Numbered from the stretch's first letter, positions 24,487 to 33,431 are shown. The stretch is 64,000 nt of DNA from Anaeromyxobacter sp. Fw109-5 (GCF_000017505.1 NC_009675.1:4158501-4222500); one strand, 5' to 3'. Notes: a model not told the origin generated them from the sequence alone. Numbers and translations: made by a program.

Positions 24487-24587
24487 CCGAACGATCGCTT
24501 ACCCCTGGATGGGCGGCCTTTCAACGTTCCCGGTGCGGCGGCCCCGTCCAGGCAGCGTCGCCGGAGCCGGCATGGTAACACCGCCTC

Positions 24588-24899
24588 ATGTCAGACAAGC
24601 CCGGCGTCCCGCCCCACGCGATCCAGCTCCAGATCGAGATCGACCCCGTCACCGCGAACGGCGCGTTCGTGAACATGGCGATGGTCAACCACACGGAGAC
24701 GGAGTTCACGCTCGACCTCGTCTACGTCCAGCCCCAGGCGCCCAAGGCGACCGTCCGCGCGCGGGTCATCACGACGCCCAAGCACATGAAGCGGTTGATG
24801 CACGCCATCCAGGACAACGTCGAGAAGTACGAGGCGCGCTTCGGGACGCTCGACCTCGGCGACACGCCCCACTTCCCGCACGGGGGCGCGGTGGCGTAG
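24588..24899 (+). CDS. DUF3467 protein
   Basis: A 103-aa protein with the DUF3467 pattern: 'GxFVNMAMVNHTETEFTLDLVYVQPQAPKATVRARVITTPKHMKRLMHAIQDNVEKYEARFG' read as a continuous domain (residues ~25-86). Small cytoplasmic protein of unknown function, common in many phyla. It runs divergently from the hydrolase-glpK pair and is 41 bp upstream of the cobalamin-binding-like gene. Confidence 0.85.
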   Translation: MSDKPGVPPHAIQLQIEIDPVTANGAFVNMAMVNHTETEFTLDLVYVQPQAPKATVRARVITTPKHMKRLMHAIQDNVEKYEARFGTLDLGDTPHFPHGGAVA

Positions 24900-24940
24900 G
24901 CCGCCCGCCGCACCGCACCGCCCTGGAGATCGGTCGTTCC

Positions 24941-25750
24941 GTGAAGATCACCTCCCCGCTCCTCGGCACCGCGCTCGAGCTCCCCGCGCGCCCGGCACGG
25001 ATCGTCTCGCTCGTCTCGTCCGCCACCGAGACGCTCTTCGCGCTCGGGGCTGGCGACGCCGTGGCGGGCGTGACGCCCTACTGCGCGCGGTACGTGCCCG
25101 GCCTCGCCGCGCCGGTCGTGGCCGACTACGTCTCCGCCGAGATCGAGGCGGTGCGCGCGGTGGCCCCCGAGCTCGTCATCGCCACCGACGGGGTGCAGCT
25201 CCCGCTCGCGCGCCGGCTCGCCGCGGCCGGGCTGCCGGTGGCGCTGCTGCCCGTCCCGCAGAGCCGGTTCGGGATCCTCGAGAACACGGTCGCGCTCGGG
25301 GCGCTCTGCGGACGGCTCGCCGAGGCGCGGTCGCTCTGCGACGCGCTGGAGCGCGCCTGCGCGGACCTCGTCGCCTCCGCGCCGGCGCCGCGACCCCGGG
25401 CGTACGCGGAGCTCTGGTTCGGGCGCCACCTGCGGCGTCCGGGTGGGCGCGCGTTCGTGCACGACCTGCTCTGGCTCGCCGGGCTCGATCCGGTCCACGG
25501 AGCTCGGCCCGACGCCTACGCCCCGCCGGAGCTCGACGAGGTGCCTCGGCTCGCCCCGGAGTGGGTGATCGTGTTCTCCGAGCCGGAGCACCCCATCGAC
25601 GCGCGGGCGCTCGTGCGCGAGCGCGGCTGGGACCGGGCGTTCGCCCCGCGCGTGCTCGCGTCGAGCACCGACCGCGGGCGGAACCTCATCCACGACGGCC
25701 CGTCCTTCGTCGAGACGGCGCGCTGGCTGCGCGGGGCGATCTCTCCCTGA
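24941..25750 (+). CDS. Helical-backbone metal/cobalamin receptor without signal peptide
   Basis: A 269-aa BtuF/TroA-like protein: 'RIVSLVSSATETLFALGAGDAVAGVTPYC', 'VVADYVSAEIEAVRAVAPELVIA' and 'LAPEWVIVFSEPEHPID' follow the class III solute-binding fold. GTG 24941 starts directly before the domain (GGAG lies ~15 nt upstream). No signal peptide or lipobox precedes it and none can be gained upstream. It may be a cytosolic corrinoid-binding protein rather than a transporter component. A separate exported BtuF lies at 30356-31279, so this copy is distinct. Confidence 0.75.
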   Translation: MKITSPLLGTALELPARPARIVSLVSSATETLFALGAGDAVAGVTPYCARYVPGLAAPVVADYVSAEIEAVRAVAPELVIATDGVQLPLARRLAAAGLPVALLPVPQSRFGILENTVALGALCGRLAEARSLCDALERACADLVASAPAPRPRAYAELWFGRHLRRPGGRAFVHDLLWLAGLDPVHGARPDAYAPPELDEVPRLAPEWVIVFSEPEHPIDARALVRERGWDRAFAPRVLASSTDRGRNLIHDGPSFVETARWLRGAISP

Positions 25751-25911
25751 CGCACGCCGCGGCGCAGGGCCGCCGCTCGTCCGCCAGGGAGCGCCCCTGA
25801 ACCTCCGTTCCGTGCCCGCCTCCAGCGATCTCGCGGAGTTCGGACGGGCACGGGGGCTGCTCCCCCACCGCCCGGCGCGCAGGGAGCGCGCCCGAACGGA
25901 ACGGAGAGACG

Positions 25912-26175
25912 ATGAGCGATTCGAACGACAAGGGCGGCGGCGCCCGCAAGCTCGCGGTGTACGCCATCCCGGAGAGCACGAACGGGGAGCGGGCCTGGTG
26001 GACCAAGATCGGCGTCGCGTTCACGAACCGCGACGGGAGCATCTCGATCCTGCTCGACGCCCTGCCCCTCGGGACGAACAAGCTGCAGGTCCGCGAGCAG
26101 CGCGAGGACGGCCGGCCGTCGGCGAACGGAGGGCCGCGCCGCACCGCGCTCGAGACGGTGGAGGTGAGGCCGTGA
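25912..26175 (+). CDS. Hypothetical protein upstream of comEA
   Basis: An 87-aa soluble protein. The central stretch ('KLAVYAIPESTNGERAWWTKIGVAFTNRDGSISILLDALP') resembles small conserved proteins of proteobacteria described only as hypothetical. The ATG follows GGAGAG. It overlaps the ComEA gene by 4 nt (GTGA), so they are co-translated. I cannot assign a function. Confidence 0.7.
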   Translation: MSDSNDKGGGARKLAVYAIPESTNGERAWWTKIGVAFTNRDGSISILLDALPLGTNKLQVREQREDGRPSANGGPRRTALETVEVRP

Positions 26176-26501
26176 GCCGCGCCGTCCTCGCCTCCACGAT
26201 GGCCGCGCTCCTCCTCGCGGCGGCCCCCGCGCTGGCGGCGAAGAAGGCGCTCGGGAGCGCCGAGCGGATCGACCTGAACCGCGCGAGCGTGGGGGAGCTC
26301 ATGCGGCTGCCCGGGATCGGGGAGAAGCGCGCGCAGGCGATCGTGGCGCATCGCACCCGCCAGGCCTTCCGCCGCCCGGAGGACGTGCTCGCGGTGAAGG
26401 GGATCGGCCCCGCGTGGCTCGCGAAGGTGAAGGGCAACGTGACGGTGGGCGCGGCCCCCTCGACCGCGCCGGCGCGAGGCGCGACCACCGCGCGGCGCTG
26501 A
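26172..26501 (+). CDS. ComEA-like exported helix-hairpin-helix protein
   Basis: A 109-aa protein with a signal peptide (~1-22, 'AVLASTMAALLLAAAPALAA') and a tandem HhH domain ('DLNRASVGELMRLPGIGEKRAQAIVAHRTRQAFRRPEDVLAVKGIGPAWLAKVKGNV'). It matches the DNA-binding domain of ComEA, which binds incoming DNA in the periplasm during competence. The GTG at 26172 overlaps the previous stop. No other competence genes are visible here; HhH proteins of this small size also occur in bacteria not known to be competent. Confidence 0.85.
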   Translation: MSRAVLASTMAALLLAAAPALAAKKALGSAERIDLNRASVGELMRLPGIGEKRAQAIVAHRTRQAFRRPEDVLAVKGIGPAWLAKVKGNVTVGAAPSTAPARGATTARR

Positions 26502-26581
26502 AGCCCGCGGATCTGCTGGGCGACCCGGCCGGTGCCGCGCAACTCCGGCCGGGCTCGCTCGCACCGCCGGGCACCGGCCGC

Positions 26582-26610
26582 TTGACAGCGGTTGCGCGCG
26601 GGAGCTACTC
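26582..26610 (+). promoter_or_regulatory. Putative promoter of the cobalamin uptake operon
   Basis: TTGACA (26582-26587) has a -10-like CTACTC or TACTCG 17-18 nt downstream. The predicted start (~26617) lies just before the cobalamin riboswitch. Confidence 0.45.
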
Positions 26611-26624
26611 GTCTGCTCGTTTTC

Positions 26625-26800
26625 GTTTCAGCGGCTCGGAGGAACAGGGAAGCCGGTCGAAGTCCGGCGCGGTCCCGCCACTGTAGCCGGGTGAAGGTGC
26701 CTCGGAAGTCACCACTGCCGTGGACGTCTCGCGGTGGGAAGGTGGAGGCACCGCGCGGGGGCAACCCTCCGCGGCCCGGGAGCCAGGAGACCTCCCTTCG
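26625..26800 (+). promoter_or_regulatory. Cobalamin riboswitch
   Basis: The conserved segments occur in order: 'GGAACAGGGAAGCCGGT', 'GTCCCGCCACTGTAGCCGG' (the GCCACTG B12-box region), then 'GGGAAGG' and the 3' part 'CCCGGGAGCCAGGAGACC' (26776-26793). This is the adenosylcobalamin-sensing aptamer architecture. It precedes btuB and the whole btu operon, and would reduce expression when B12 is plentiful. The exact ends are approximate. Confidence 0.95.
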
Positions 26801-26877
26801 AGCACGTCGCGCATGGTGCGCGGCCTCGCCGTTCGCGGCGAGCAAGGATGCATCGGGTCCGGAGGAGACCCGAGGAC

Positions 26878-28839
26878 TTGAGCTCGATCTCCCGATCGCC
26901 GGGGCGCGTGCGCGCCCTCTCCGTCGCGCTGTCGCTCGCGCTCGCGCCGCTCGCGCGCGCGGCGCCCGCGGCCGCCGTCGCCCCGCAGGAGAGCGAGCCG
27001 CCCGTCGTGCTCCCCGAGGTCGAGGTCCGCGTACCGCGCGCGGAGGTCGAGAAGGATCCGACCGCCTCGGCGACGGTGGTCACCGCCGAGCGCTTCGAGG
27101 GCGAGGCGAAGGACGTCGCGCAGCTCCTCGCGACCGCCCCGGGCGTGTCGGTGACCCGCTACGGGACGCTCGGCCAGCTCGCCACGGTCTCGATCCGCGG
27201 GGTCGCCGCGGACGGCGTGAAGGTCCTGCTCGACGGGCTGCCGCTCGGCACCGCGGGAGGCGGCGTCGATCTCGCGACCATCCCGCGCCAGTGGATCTCC
27301 CGCATCGAGGTCGTGCGCGGCGCCGCGGGGGCGCAGTTCGGCGCGGGCGCGCTGGGCGGCGCGGTGAACGTGGTGACGCGGGGCGGCCAGGTGGGCGACG
27401 TGTCCGGAGAGGCGACCGCCGGGGCGTTCGGCACCTACGCGGCCTCCGTCGACACGGTCGCGCCGGTCGGCCCCTTCGCGCTCTTCGCCGCCGCGAGCGG
27501 CGAGATCACCGAGGGCGACTTCAGCTACGAGCTCGACCGCACCCCGGATCGACCCGGCGGTCCCGTCGAGGAGAAGACGCGGGTGAACAACGGGGCGCGC
27601 CGCGCCGGGGCCATCGCGAAGCTCGGCGGCTTGGCGGGGGGCTTCCGCGTCGACGGCCTCGCCCAGCTGACCGCGGGGCGGCGCGAGCTGCCCGGCTCCC
27701 CCTACCAGCCGACGCCGGGCGACTGGCAGGAGGACGGCCGCGTGCTCGCCATGCTGCGCGTCGCCCGCGAGGTGCGGCCGCGGCTCACGCTCGCCGGGCG
27801 CGTCCACGGCAGGCGTGACCTGCTGGACACAGAGCTCGCGACGCTCGGGACCGAGCCGACGCGACAGCGCGGCGGAGCCATCGGCGTCGAGGTCGAGGGT
27901 GGGCTCACCCACGGTGTAGGCGTGCTGACCGCCGTCCTGTCGGCGGAGAACGAGGGCTACGAGAGCGAGGCGCTGGGCGGCACGCGCGATCGCGCGGGCT
28001 TCGCCGGGGCCCTCGCCGAGGACCTGCTCCTGGCCGGGGGCCGGCTGCGGATCGGCGCCTCGGTGCGCGCCGAGCGGACCGGTGACTTCGCGGGGGTCTC
28101 CGCCAAGCTCGGGGCGGCATTCGAGCTCGCGCGCGGGCTCGCGCTCCGCGCCAGCGGCGGCCGGACCTACCGCGTCCCGAGCTTCGCCGAGCTCCACCTG
28201 GAGCAGGGCCTCCTCTCGCCGAACCCCGACCTGCGCCCCGAGACCGGCGCGGGCGCGGACGCCGCGCTGGTGTACGACGGCGCGCTCGGGCTCCTGTCGG
28301 TCGGCGGCCACGCCGCCGTCTACGAGGACATCATCACCTACGAGCCGGCGAGCCTCGGCCACTTCCGCCCGTTCAACACGGGCCGCGCGGTCGTCTCCGG
28401 CGTGGAGGCCGAGGCCGCGACCACGCCGTGGCGCCGCGCCCTCGGGCTGGCCCTCTCCGGCGCGTACACGTTCCTCCCGACGGAGGTGCTGCGCGGCAGC
28501 CCCGGGGTGCTGGGGAACGCGCTTCCGAGGCGGCCGCTGCACCGCCTCTACGCGCGGGCCGCCGTCTCGCCCGGGCGCTTCGGCGCGCACGTCCAGGTGG
28601 AGCACGCGCGCGACCAGTACCTCGGCGTGCTGAACCAGGAGACCCCGCTGCCCGACGTCACCCTGGTCGGCGCGGGCGCATCGATCCGGTTCCTGCGCCG
28701 ACCGGCGCTCGCGCTCCACGTCGAGGTCGACAACGTCGCAGACGACCGAACGCTCGTCGACGGCTACGGCAACCCCCTCCCCGGCCGGACGTGGATGGTC
28801 ACGCTCCGCGCCGCTTCCTCCCAGGAAAGGACCCGATGA
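26878..28839 (+). CDS. btuB: TonB-dependent cobalamin receptor
   Basis: An outer-membrane receptor of ~650 aa: signal peptide (~8-25), plug domain ('VAQLLATAPGVSVTRYG', 'VSIRGVAADGVKVLLDGLPL', 'ISRIEVVRGAAGAQFGAGALGGAVNVVTR'), then a ~500-residue beta-barrel. A cobalamin riboswitch upstream and btuFCD downstream identify the ligand. I prefer TTG 26878 as the start, because GGAGGAG lies 10 nt upstream and the signal peptide follows directly. An in-frame ATG at 26848 with a poor ribosome site is the alternative. Its stop overlaps the next gene's ATG (ATGA). Confidence 0.92.
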   Translation: MSSISRSPGRVRALSVALSLALAPLARAAPAAAVAPQESEPPVVLPEVEVRVPRAEVEKDPTASATVVTAERFEGEAKDVAQLLATAPGVSVTRYGTLGQLATVSIRGVAADGVKVLLDGLPLGTAGGGVDLATIPRQWISRIEVVRGAAGAQFGAGALGGAVNVVTRGGQVGDVSGEATAGAFGTYAASVDTVAPVGPFALFAAASGEITEGDFSYELDRTPDRPGGPVEEKTRVNNGARRAGAIAKLGGLAGGFRVDGLAQLTAGRRELPGSPYQPTPGDWQEDGRVLAMLRVAREVRPRLTLAGRVHGRRDLLDTELATLGTEPTRQRGGAIGVEVEGGLTHGVGVLTAVLSAENEGYESEALGGTRDRAGFAGALAEDLLLAGGRLRIGASVRAERTGDFAGVSAKLGAAFELARGLALRASGGRTYRVPSFAELHLEQGLLSPNPDLRPETGAGADAALVYDGALGLLSVGGHAAVYEDIITYEPASLGHFRPFNTGRAVVSGVEAEAATTPWRRALGLALSGAYTFLPTEVLRGSPGVLGNALPRRPLHRLYARAAVSPGRFGAHVQVEHARDQYLGVLNQETPLPDVTLVGAGASIRFLRRPALALHVEVDNVADDRTLVDGYGNPLPGRTWMVTLRAASSQERTR

Positions 28840-30368
28840 GAACGCTTGGAACCCCCACCCTCTTCGCGCTCGCCCTCACCCTGACGCTCGTCACCGGCTG
28901 CAAGGACGAGCTCGTCTGCCCCCAGGGCGAGACCGACTGCGGCGGCCGCTGCGTGTCGCTCCTCTCCGACGAGGCCCACTGCGGCGCCTGCGGCGCCGCG
29001 TGCGGGGCCCTCGAGACGTGCAGCGGCGGAGCGTGCGCGTGCGCCGACGCCGTCGCGGAGTGCGGCGGCGCGTGCACCGACCTCGCCCGCGACGCGGAGA
29101 ACTGCGGCGCCTGCGGCCTGGCCTGCGAGGCCGCCGCCTACTGCACCACCACGGGCGGCGCGACCTCCTGCACCGCCGGGTGCGAGGCCGGGCTCGTCCC
29201 CTGCGACCGCGCCTGCGTGGATGTGGCCTCCGACCGGTATCACTGCGGCGCCTGCGGAGCCCGCTGCGCGGACGGCGAGGTGTGCCGCGACGGCGCCTGC
29301 CGCCCCGAGATCTACGTCGCCTGCTACGCCTCGGCGGACGTCCGGCCGGTGAACGCGGAGCTCCGCGACGCCGGCGCGCCGCTCGCCGCGAACGGCAGCC
29401 CCACCGCCCTGGCGCTCGGCGATCTCGCCATCTACACCGCGAACGGCGGCGTCCCTGCGAGCGTCGGCGTCCTTCCCCTGGGCTCGCAGCTCGCCGCGGC
29501 GACGACGGTGCTCACGGGCACCGACGTGCAGGACGTCACCGTGCACGGGGGGGCGATCTTCGCCGCGAACGCGTTCGTCGGCACCATCGTGGTCCTGGAC
29601 CCGGCGGGCGACATCCTCGACGAGGTGGTCATGCCCGGCGAGAGCGCGAACCCGCACGGCCTCGCCGCCGTCGGCGACCGGGCCTACGTGCCCCTCTTCG
29701 GCAAGGCGGTCGCGCCGGGCGCGCCGCCCTCCGGGCAGGCCATCGCCAAGCTCGACCTCTCCGGCCTCCCCGCCTGCCTCGCCGCGGGTCCGGGCGCGGG
29801 CGGGTGCGCGGCGACCGACGGCGCGATCGACCTTCGCGCGATCGACGGGACCGCGACGGCGGGCGCCTACCCGTTCCCGGCCAGCGCGCTCGCGGTGGGG
29901 CAGCGGGTGTTCGTCACCCTCTCGAACCTCGAGTACGCCGACTGCGGCGGCGGGTTCTTCGAGTACTGCAAGCCGGCCGGGTCCGGTCGCCTCGCCGTCA
30001 TCGAGGCGGCCAGCGGCGGCGTGTCGATCGTCGACCTCGGCGAGGGGTGCAAGAACCCCGGCGGCCTCGCCGTGAGCGACTCCACGCTCTGGGTCTCCTG
30101 CGGCTCGTTCGGCTTCCCGGACCTCGCGCCCGGCGGCCTCCTCCCCGTCGAGATCTCCGGCGCACCCACGCCCCGCGCGCCGGTCGCGACGCCGCCCGGG
30201 TTCGTCCCCGGCAACCTCGCGTTCTGCGGGGATCGGGGCTATGTGACCGATCAGGCCTCGGGCGCGGTGCTCCCCTTCGATCCCGCAGCGCGCACCGTCG
30301 GCACGGCGGTCCCGGTGTGCCCGACCGTCTACTTCGCCTGGGCCTCCGACGTCGCATGCAGCGAGTGA
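28836..30368 (+). CDS. Cys-rich beta-propeller-like lipoprotein in B12 uptake operon (BtuG-like candidate)
   Basis: A 510-aa lipoprotein. The lipobox is V-T-G-C22. Residues ~28-150 hold three Cys repeats ('C.GxCVxxxSDxxHCGACGxxC', 'CGGACTDLARDAENCGACG', 'CDRACVDVASDRYHCGACG') like those in myxobacterial Cys-rich surface proteins. Residues ~155-510 have repeating strands ('NPHGLAAVGDRAYVPLFG', 'NPGGLAVSDSTLWVSCG', 'VPGNLAFCGDRGYVTDQ') that suggest a YncE/NHL-like propeller. It overlaps btuB and btuF by 3-4 nt. Bacteroides BtuG is a propeller lipoprotein that caps BtuB and captures B12; a similar role here is inferred, not shown. A copper-type electron carrier or unrelated surface protein is possible. 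Confidence 0.8.
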   Translation: MRTLGTPTLFALALTLTLVTGCKDELVCPQGETDCGGRCVSLLSDEAHCGACGAACGALETCSGGACACADAVAECGGACTDLARDAENCGACGLACEAAAYCTTTGGATSCTAGCEAGLVPCDRACVDVASDRYHCGACGARCADGEVCRDGACRPEIYVACYASADVRPVNAELRDAGAPLAANGSPTALALGDLAIYTANGGVPASVGVLPLGSQLAAATTVLTGTDVQDVTVHGGAIFAANAFVGTIVVLDPAGDILDEVVMPGESANPHGLAAVGDRAYVPLFGKAVAPGAPPSGQAIAKLDLSGLPACLAAGPGAGGCAATDGAIDLRAIDGTATAGAYPFPASALAVGQRVFVTLSNLEYADCGGGFFEYCKPAGSGRLAVIEAASGGVSIVDLGEGCKNPGGLAVSDSTLWVSCGSFGFPDLAPGGLLPVEISGAPTPRAPVATPPGFVPGNLAFCGDRGYVTDQASGAVLPFDPAARTVGTAVPVCPTVYFAWASDVACSE

Positions 30369-31279
30369 CCCGCACCGCCGCCGCCGTCCTCCTCGCCGTC
30401 GCCGCCGCCGCGCTCGCCCCGTCGCGCGCGGCGGCGGACGACCCGCTGCGCCCGAGCGGCAAGGGCGCGGCGGAGGGCGGCGCGATCTGGGTGGGCCCGA
30501 GGCCGAAGGCCCCCCCGCGCCGGATCGTGGTGCTCGCCCCGAGCCTCACGGACGTCGTGGTCGCCATGGGCCACGCCGATCGGCTCGTGGGGGTGACCCG
30601 GCTCGACGACGCGCCCGAGGTCCGGCACCTCCCGCGGGTGGGCGGGTTCCTGGACCCCAGCCCGGAGGCGGTGCTGGGGCTCTCGCCCGATCTCCTGCTG
30701 TGGGTGACCGACGGCGGCGCGGTCGCCGCGGTGCGGCGCATCGCGGAGCTGTCCGTCGCCTCGGGCCGTCCGTTCCCCATCCTCGCCATCCCGATCGTCA
30801 GCGTCGCCGACGTGCTCGCCACCCCGCGCATCATCGGCGAGGCGCTCCTCGACGCTCGGGGCGGCGAGAGGCTCTCGCGCGCGCTGGAGGCGGCGGTGGA
30901 GGAGGTGCGCCACCGCGCGCGCTCGGTGAAGCGCAAGCGCGTGCTCTTCGTCGTCGGCCGGGAACCGCTCGTCGTCGCGGGACCGAGGAGCTTCCCCGAC
31001 GAGCTCCTCTCCATCGTGGGGGCCGAGAACGTGGTGCGGGGCGAGCGGCCCTGGCCGGTCTACCCGCTCGAGAAGGCGGTCGCGGACGATCCGGAGCTCG
31101 TCGTGGACGCCGCCGCGCGCGAGCCCGCGGAGGGGATCGCGCGGCTCGCCGCGATCCCCGCCGTGCGGCGCGGGCGCGTGTTCCGGCTCCCGAACGACGA
31201 CCTCCTGCGCGCCGGGCCGCGCATGGTCCGCGGCCTCGACGCGCTCTTCCGCGGCGTCCACCCGGAGGCCGCGCGGTGA
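30356..31279 (+). CDS. btuF: Periplasmic cobalamin-binding protein of the ABC importer
   Basis: A 307-aa protein with a signal peptide (~7-27, 'AAAVLLAVAAAALAPSRAAA') and a class III substrate-binding fold: 'RIVVLAPSLTDVVVAMGHADRLVGVTRLDD', 'LGLSPDLLLWVTDGG', 'VLFVVGREPLVVAGPRSFPDELL'. The gene overlaps the preceding lipoprotein; ATG 30356 is used, but GTG 30365 (GTGA overlap) is equally possible. It precedes btuC and btuD with overlaps, so the operon is compact. It should deliver B12 from the outer-membrane receptor to the permease. Confidence 0.9.
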   Translation: MQRVTRTAAAVLLAVAAAALAPSRAAADDPLRPSGKGAAEGGAIWVGPRPKAPPRRIVVLAPSLTDVVVAMGHADRLVGVTRLDDAPEVRHLPRVGGFLDPSPEAVLGLSPDLLLWVTDGGAVAAVRRIAELSVASGRPFPILAIPIVSVADVLATPRIIGEALLDARGGERLSRALEAAVEEVRHRARSVKRKRVLFVVGREPLVVAGPRSFPDELLSIVGAENVVRGERPWPVYPLEKAVADDPELVVDAAAREPAEGIARLAAIPAVRRGRVFRLPNDDLLRAGPRMVRGLDALFRGVHPEAAR

Positions 31280-32316
31280 GGCTCTCGCCCGCCGTTCGGC
31301 TCGGCCTCGCCCTCACCGCCGGAGCGCTGGCGGTGGCGGTGGCCATCGCCGTCTCCTGCGCGCTCGGCGCCCAGCCCATCTCCGTGGGCGCGGCCCTCGC
31401 CGGCCGCGAGCCGGACGCGTCGATCCTGCTCGGGCTGCGGCTCCCGCGCGCGATCCTCGCGGCGCTCGTCGGCTGCGCGCTCGCCGCCGCGGGCACCGCG
31501 CTCCAGGCGCTGCTGCGGAACCCGCTCGCCGAGCCCTTCGTGCTCGGCGTCTCCGGCGGCGCGGCGCTGGGCGGCTCGATCGTCCTCGTCGCGGCGACGT
31601 GGCTCGCCCGCGTCGCGGGGGGCGCGGGCGAGGCCCTGGGCTCCGCGCCGCCCGTGGCCGCGGGCGCGGTGCTCGGGGCCATCGCCTCGACCGCCCTCGT
31701 GTTCGGGCTCGGCCGCGTCGCCGGCCGGCTGGTGCCCGAGGCCGCCCTCCTCGTCGGCATCGTCTTCAACGCCTTCGTGGCGGGCGTCATCACCCTCATC
31801 AAGATGCTCGTGCCGCCGGAGCAGGCGAGCCGGCTCCTGTACTGGCTGCTCGGCGCGGTGGGCTACGAGTCGCCGGGGACCATCGCGGTGGGCGCGGTGC
31901 TCGTCGCCCTCTCCGTGAGCGCGCTCGTCGCGCTCTCGGCGCGCCTCAACCTGCTCACCCTGGGCGACGAGGAGGCCGCCTCGCTCGGCGTCGACGTCCG
32001 GCGCGCCCGCGCCGCGGTGTTCTTCGCGGCGAGCGCGGCGACCGGCGCGGCGGTCGCCCTGGCGGGGATGGTCGGCTTCGTGGGGCTCATCGTCCCGCAC
32101 CTCGTGCGGCGCGTGGTCGGCCCCGACCACCGCCTGCTCGTGCCGGCCTCGACGCTGTTCGGCGCGGCGTTCCTCGTCCTCGCCGACGCGCTCGCGCGGC
32201 TCGCGTTCCTGCCGCTCGGCACCGAGCCGCCGGTGGGCGCCGTCACCGCGTTCCTCGGCGGCCCCTTCTTCCTGTGGCTGCTCCGGCGCACCGAGCGCCC
32301 GTCGGAGGCCTCGTGA
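31276..32316 (+). CDS. btuC: Cobalamin ABC transporter permease
   Basis: A 346-aa FecCD-family permease with about ten membrane segments. 'LRLPRAILAALVGCALAAAGTALQALLRNPLAEPFVLGVSGGAALGG' and 'GFVGLIVPHLVRRVVGPDHR' (the EAA-like loop contacting the ATPase) are characteristic. GTG 31276 overlaps the btuF stop (GTGA). Length and position identify it as the BtuC homodimer subunit rather than a siderophore permease; the B12 assignment rests on the riboswitch and neighbours. Confidence 0.92.
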   Translation: MRLSPAVRLGLALTAGALAVAVAIAVSCALGAQPISVGAALAGREPDASILLGLRLPRAILAALVGCALAAAGTALQALLRNPLAEPFVLGVSGGAALGGSIVLVAATWLARVAGGAGEALGSAPPVAAGAVLGAIASTALVFGLGRVAGRLVPEAALLVGIVFNAFVAGVITLIKMLVPPEQASRLLYWLLGAVGYESPGTIAVGAVLVALSVSALVALSARLNLLTLGDEEAASLGVDVRRARAAVFFAASAATGAAVALAGMVGFVGLIVPHLVRRVVGPDHRLLVPASTLFGAAFLVLADALARLAFLPLGTEPPVGAVTAFLGGPFFLWLLRRTERPSEAS

Positions 32317-33107
32317 GCGCGCCGGCGGCGAGCGACCCCATCGTGGAGGTGCGCGGCGCCTCGTTCGCCTACGGCCCGCGCCCGGCGCTGTCGGAGGTGT
32401 CGTTCACGGCGAGGGCGGGCGAGTTCGTCGGACTGCTCGGCCCGAACGGCGCGGGCAAGTCCAGCCTGGTCCGGCTCATCGCCGGGCTCGCCGCGCCGTC
32501 CTCCGGCACGGTCCGGCTCGCCGGCCTCGATCCGCACGCCGCGCCGCGCCGCGAGGTCGCGCGCGTGTGCGCGCTCGTCCCGCAGGAGCCGCGCGTCGGC
32601 TGGCCCTTCACCGTGCGGGAGGCCGTGATGATGGGGCGCACGCCGCGCCAGGGGCTGCTCGCCGTGGCGACGCGGCTGGATCACGGCGCGGTGCAGGGCG
32701 CGCTCGAGGCCTGCGATCTCGTCCACCTCGCCGGCCGCCGCCTCGACGCCCTCTCCGGCGGCGAGCGCCGACGCGTGTTCTTCGCGCGCGCGCTCGCGCA
32801 GGAGCCGCGCGTGCTGCTCCTCGACGAACCGACCGCCTTCCTCGACCTCGCCCACCAGGTCGCGGCGATGCGCATGGCGCAGGTCGCCGCCCGCGGCGGG
32901 CTGTGCGTGGTGGCGGTCCTGCACGACCTCAACCTCGCCGCCGCCGCGTGCGACCGGCTCGTGGTGCTCTCCGGCGGCCAGGTCGTCGCCGAAGGGAGAC
33001 CGGGGGACGTGCTCACGGACGCGCGGGTGAGCGAGGTGTGGGGCGTGAGGGTCTGGCGCGGAGAGAACGGGGACACGGGGAAGCCGGTCGTGTTGCCGGA
33101 CGTGTGA
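32313..33107 (+). CDS. btuD: Cobalamin ABC transporter ATPase
   Basis: A 264-aa ATPase: Walker A 'GPNGAGKSSL', Q-loop 'VPQEP', signature 'LSGGERRRVFFARAL', Walker B 'VLLLDEPTAFLDL' and H-loop 'AVLHDLNLA' are all present. It belongs to the FepC/BtuD type of importer ATPases. GTG 32313 overlaps btuC by 4 nt. It is the last gene of the riboswitch-controlled operon. Confidence 0.94.
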   Translation: MSAPAASDPIVEVRGASFAYGPRPALSEVSFTARAGEFVGLLGPNGAGKSSLVRLIAGLAAPSSGTVRLAGLDPHAAPRREVARVCALVPQEPRVGWPFTVREAVMMGRTPRQGLLAVATRLDHGAVQGALEACDLVHLAGRRLDALSGGERRRVFFARALAQEPRVLLLDEPTAFLDLAHQVAAMRMAQVAARGGLCVVAVLHDLNLAAAACDRLVVLSGGQVVAEGRPGDVLTDARVSEVWGVRVWRGENGDTGKPVVLPDV

Positions 33108-33431
33108 CGGCCTGCCCGCAATCCAACTACGCCCGCCGCGCGCCGCCCCATGTGCGGGGGCTCGCGCCCGCAAGGCGGACACTGGACGCGGTCGGCACCG
33201 AGTCGATCCACGGACCGCATGCAATGCGGTTGGCCGCCAAGGCGCCCTCGCCCTCTCTCGCTGACGCCCGTGCGGCCCCGCATTGCCAGCGGCGCCTGCG
33301 GACGGAACCGGTCCCCGTACCTTGTCCCCGTCCATCGTGTCCGCCGAGGACGCGAGCCCCCGCGCCCGCGGCGCGCCACGGCCCCTTTCCCCTGGGTTCG
33401 TGCTTCGACAGTCTCAGCGCGGGCGGCCGCT
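33108..33431. other. Intergenic region downstream of btu operon
   Basis: About 320 bp between convergent genes with no supported gene. The last part, around 33390-33425 (GCTTCGACAGTCTCAGCGCG followed by GGCGG), looks like a degenerate copy of the 33-bp palindrome family. I see no clear terminator. Confidence 0.4.
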
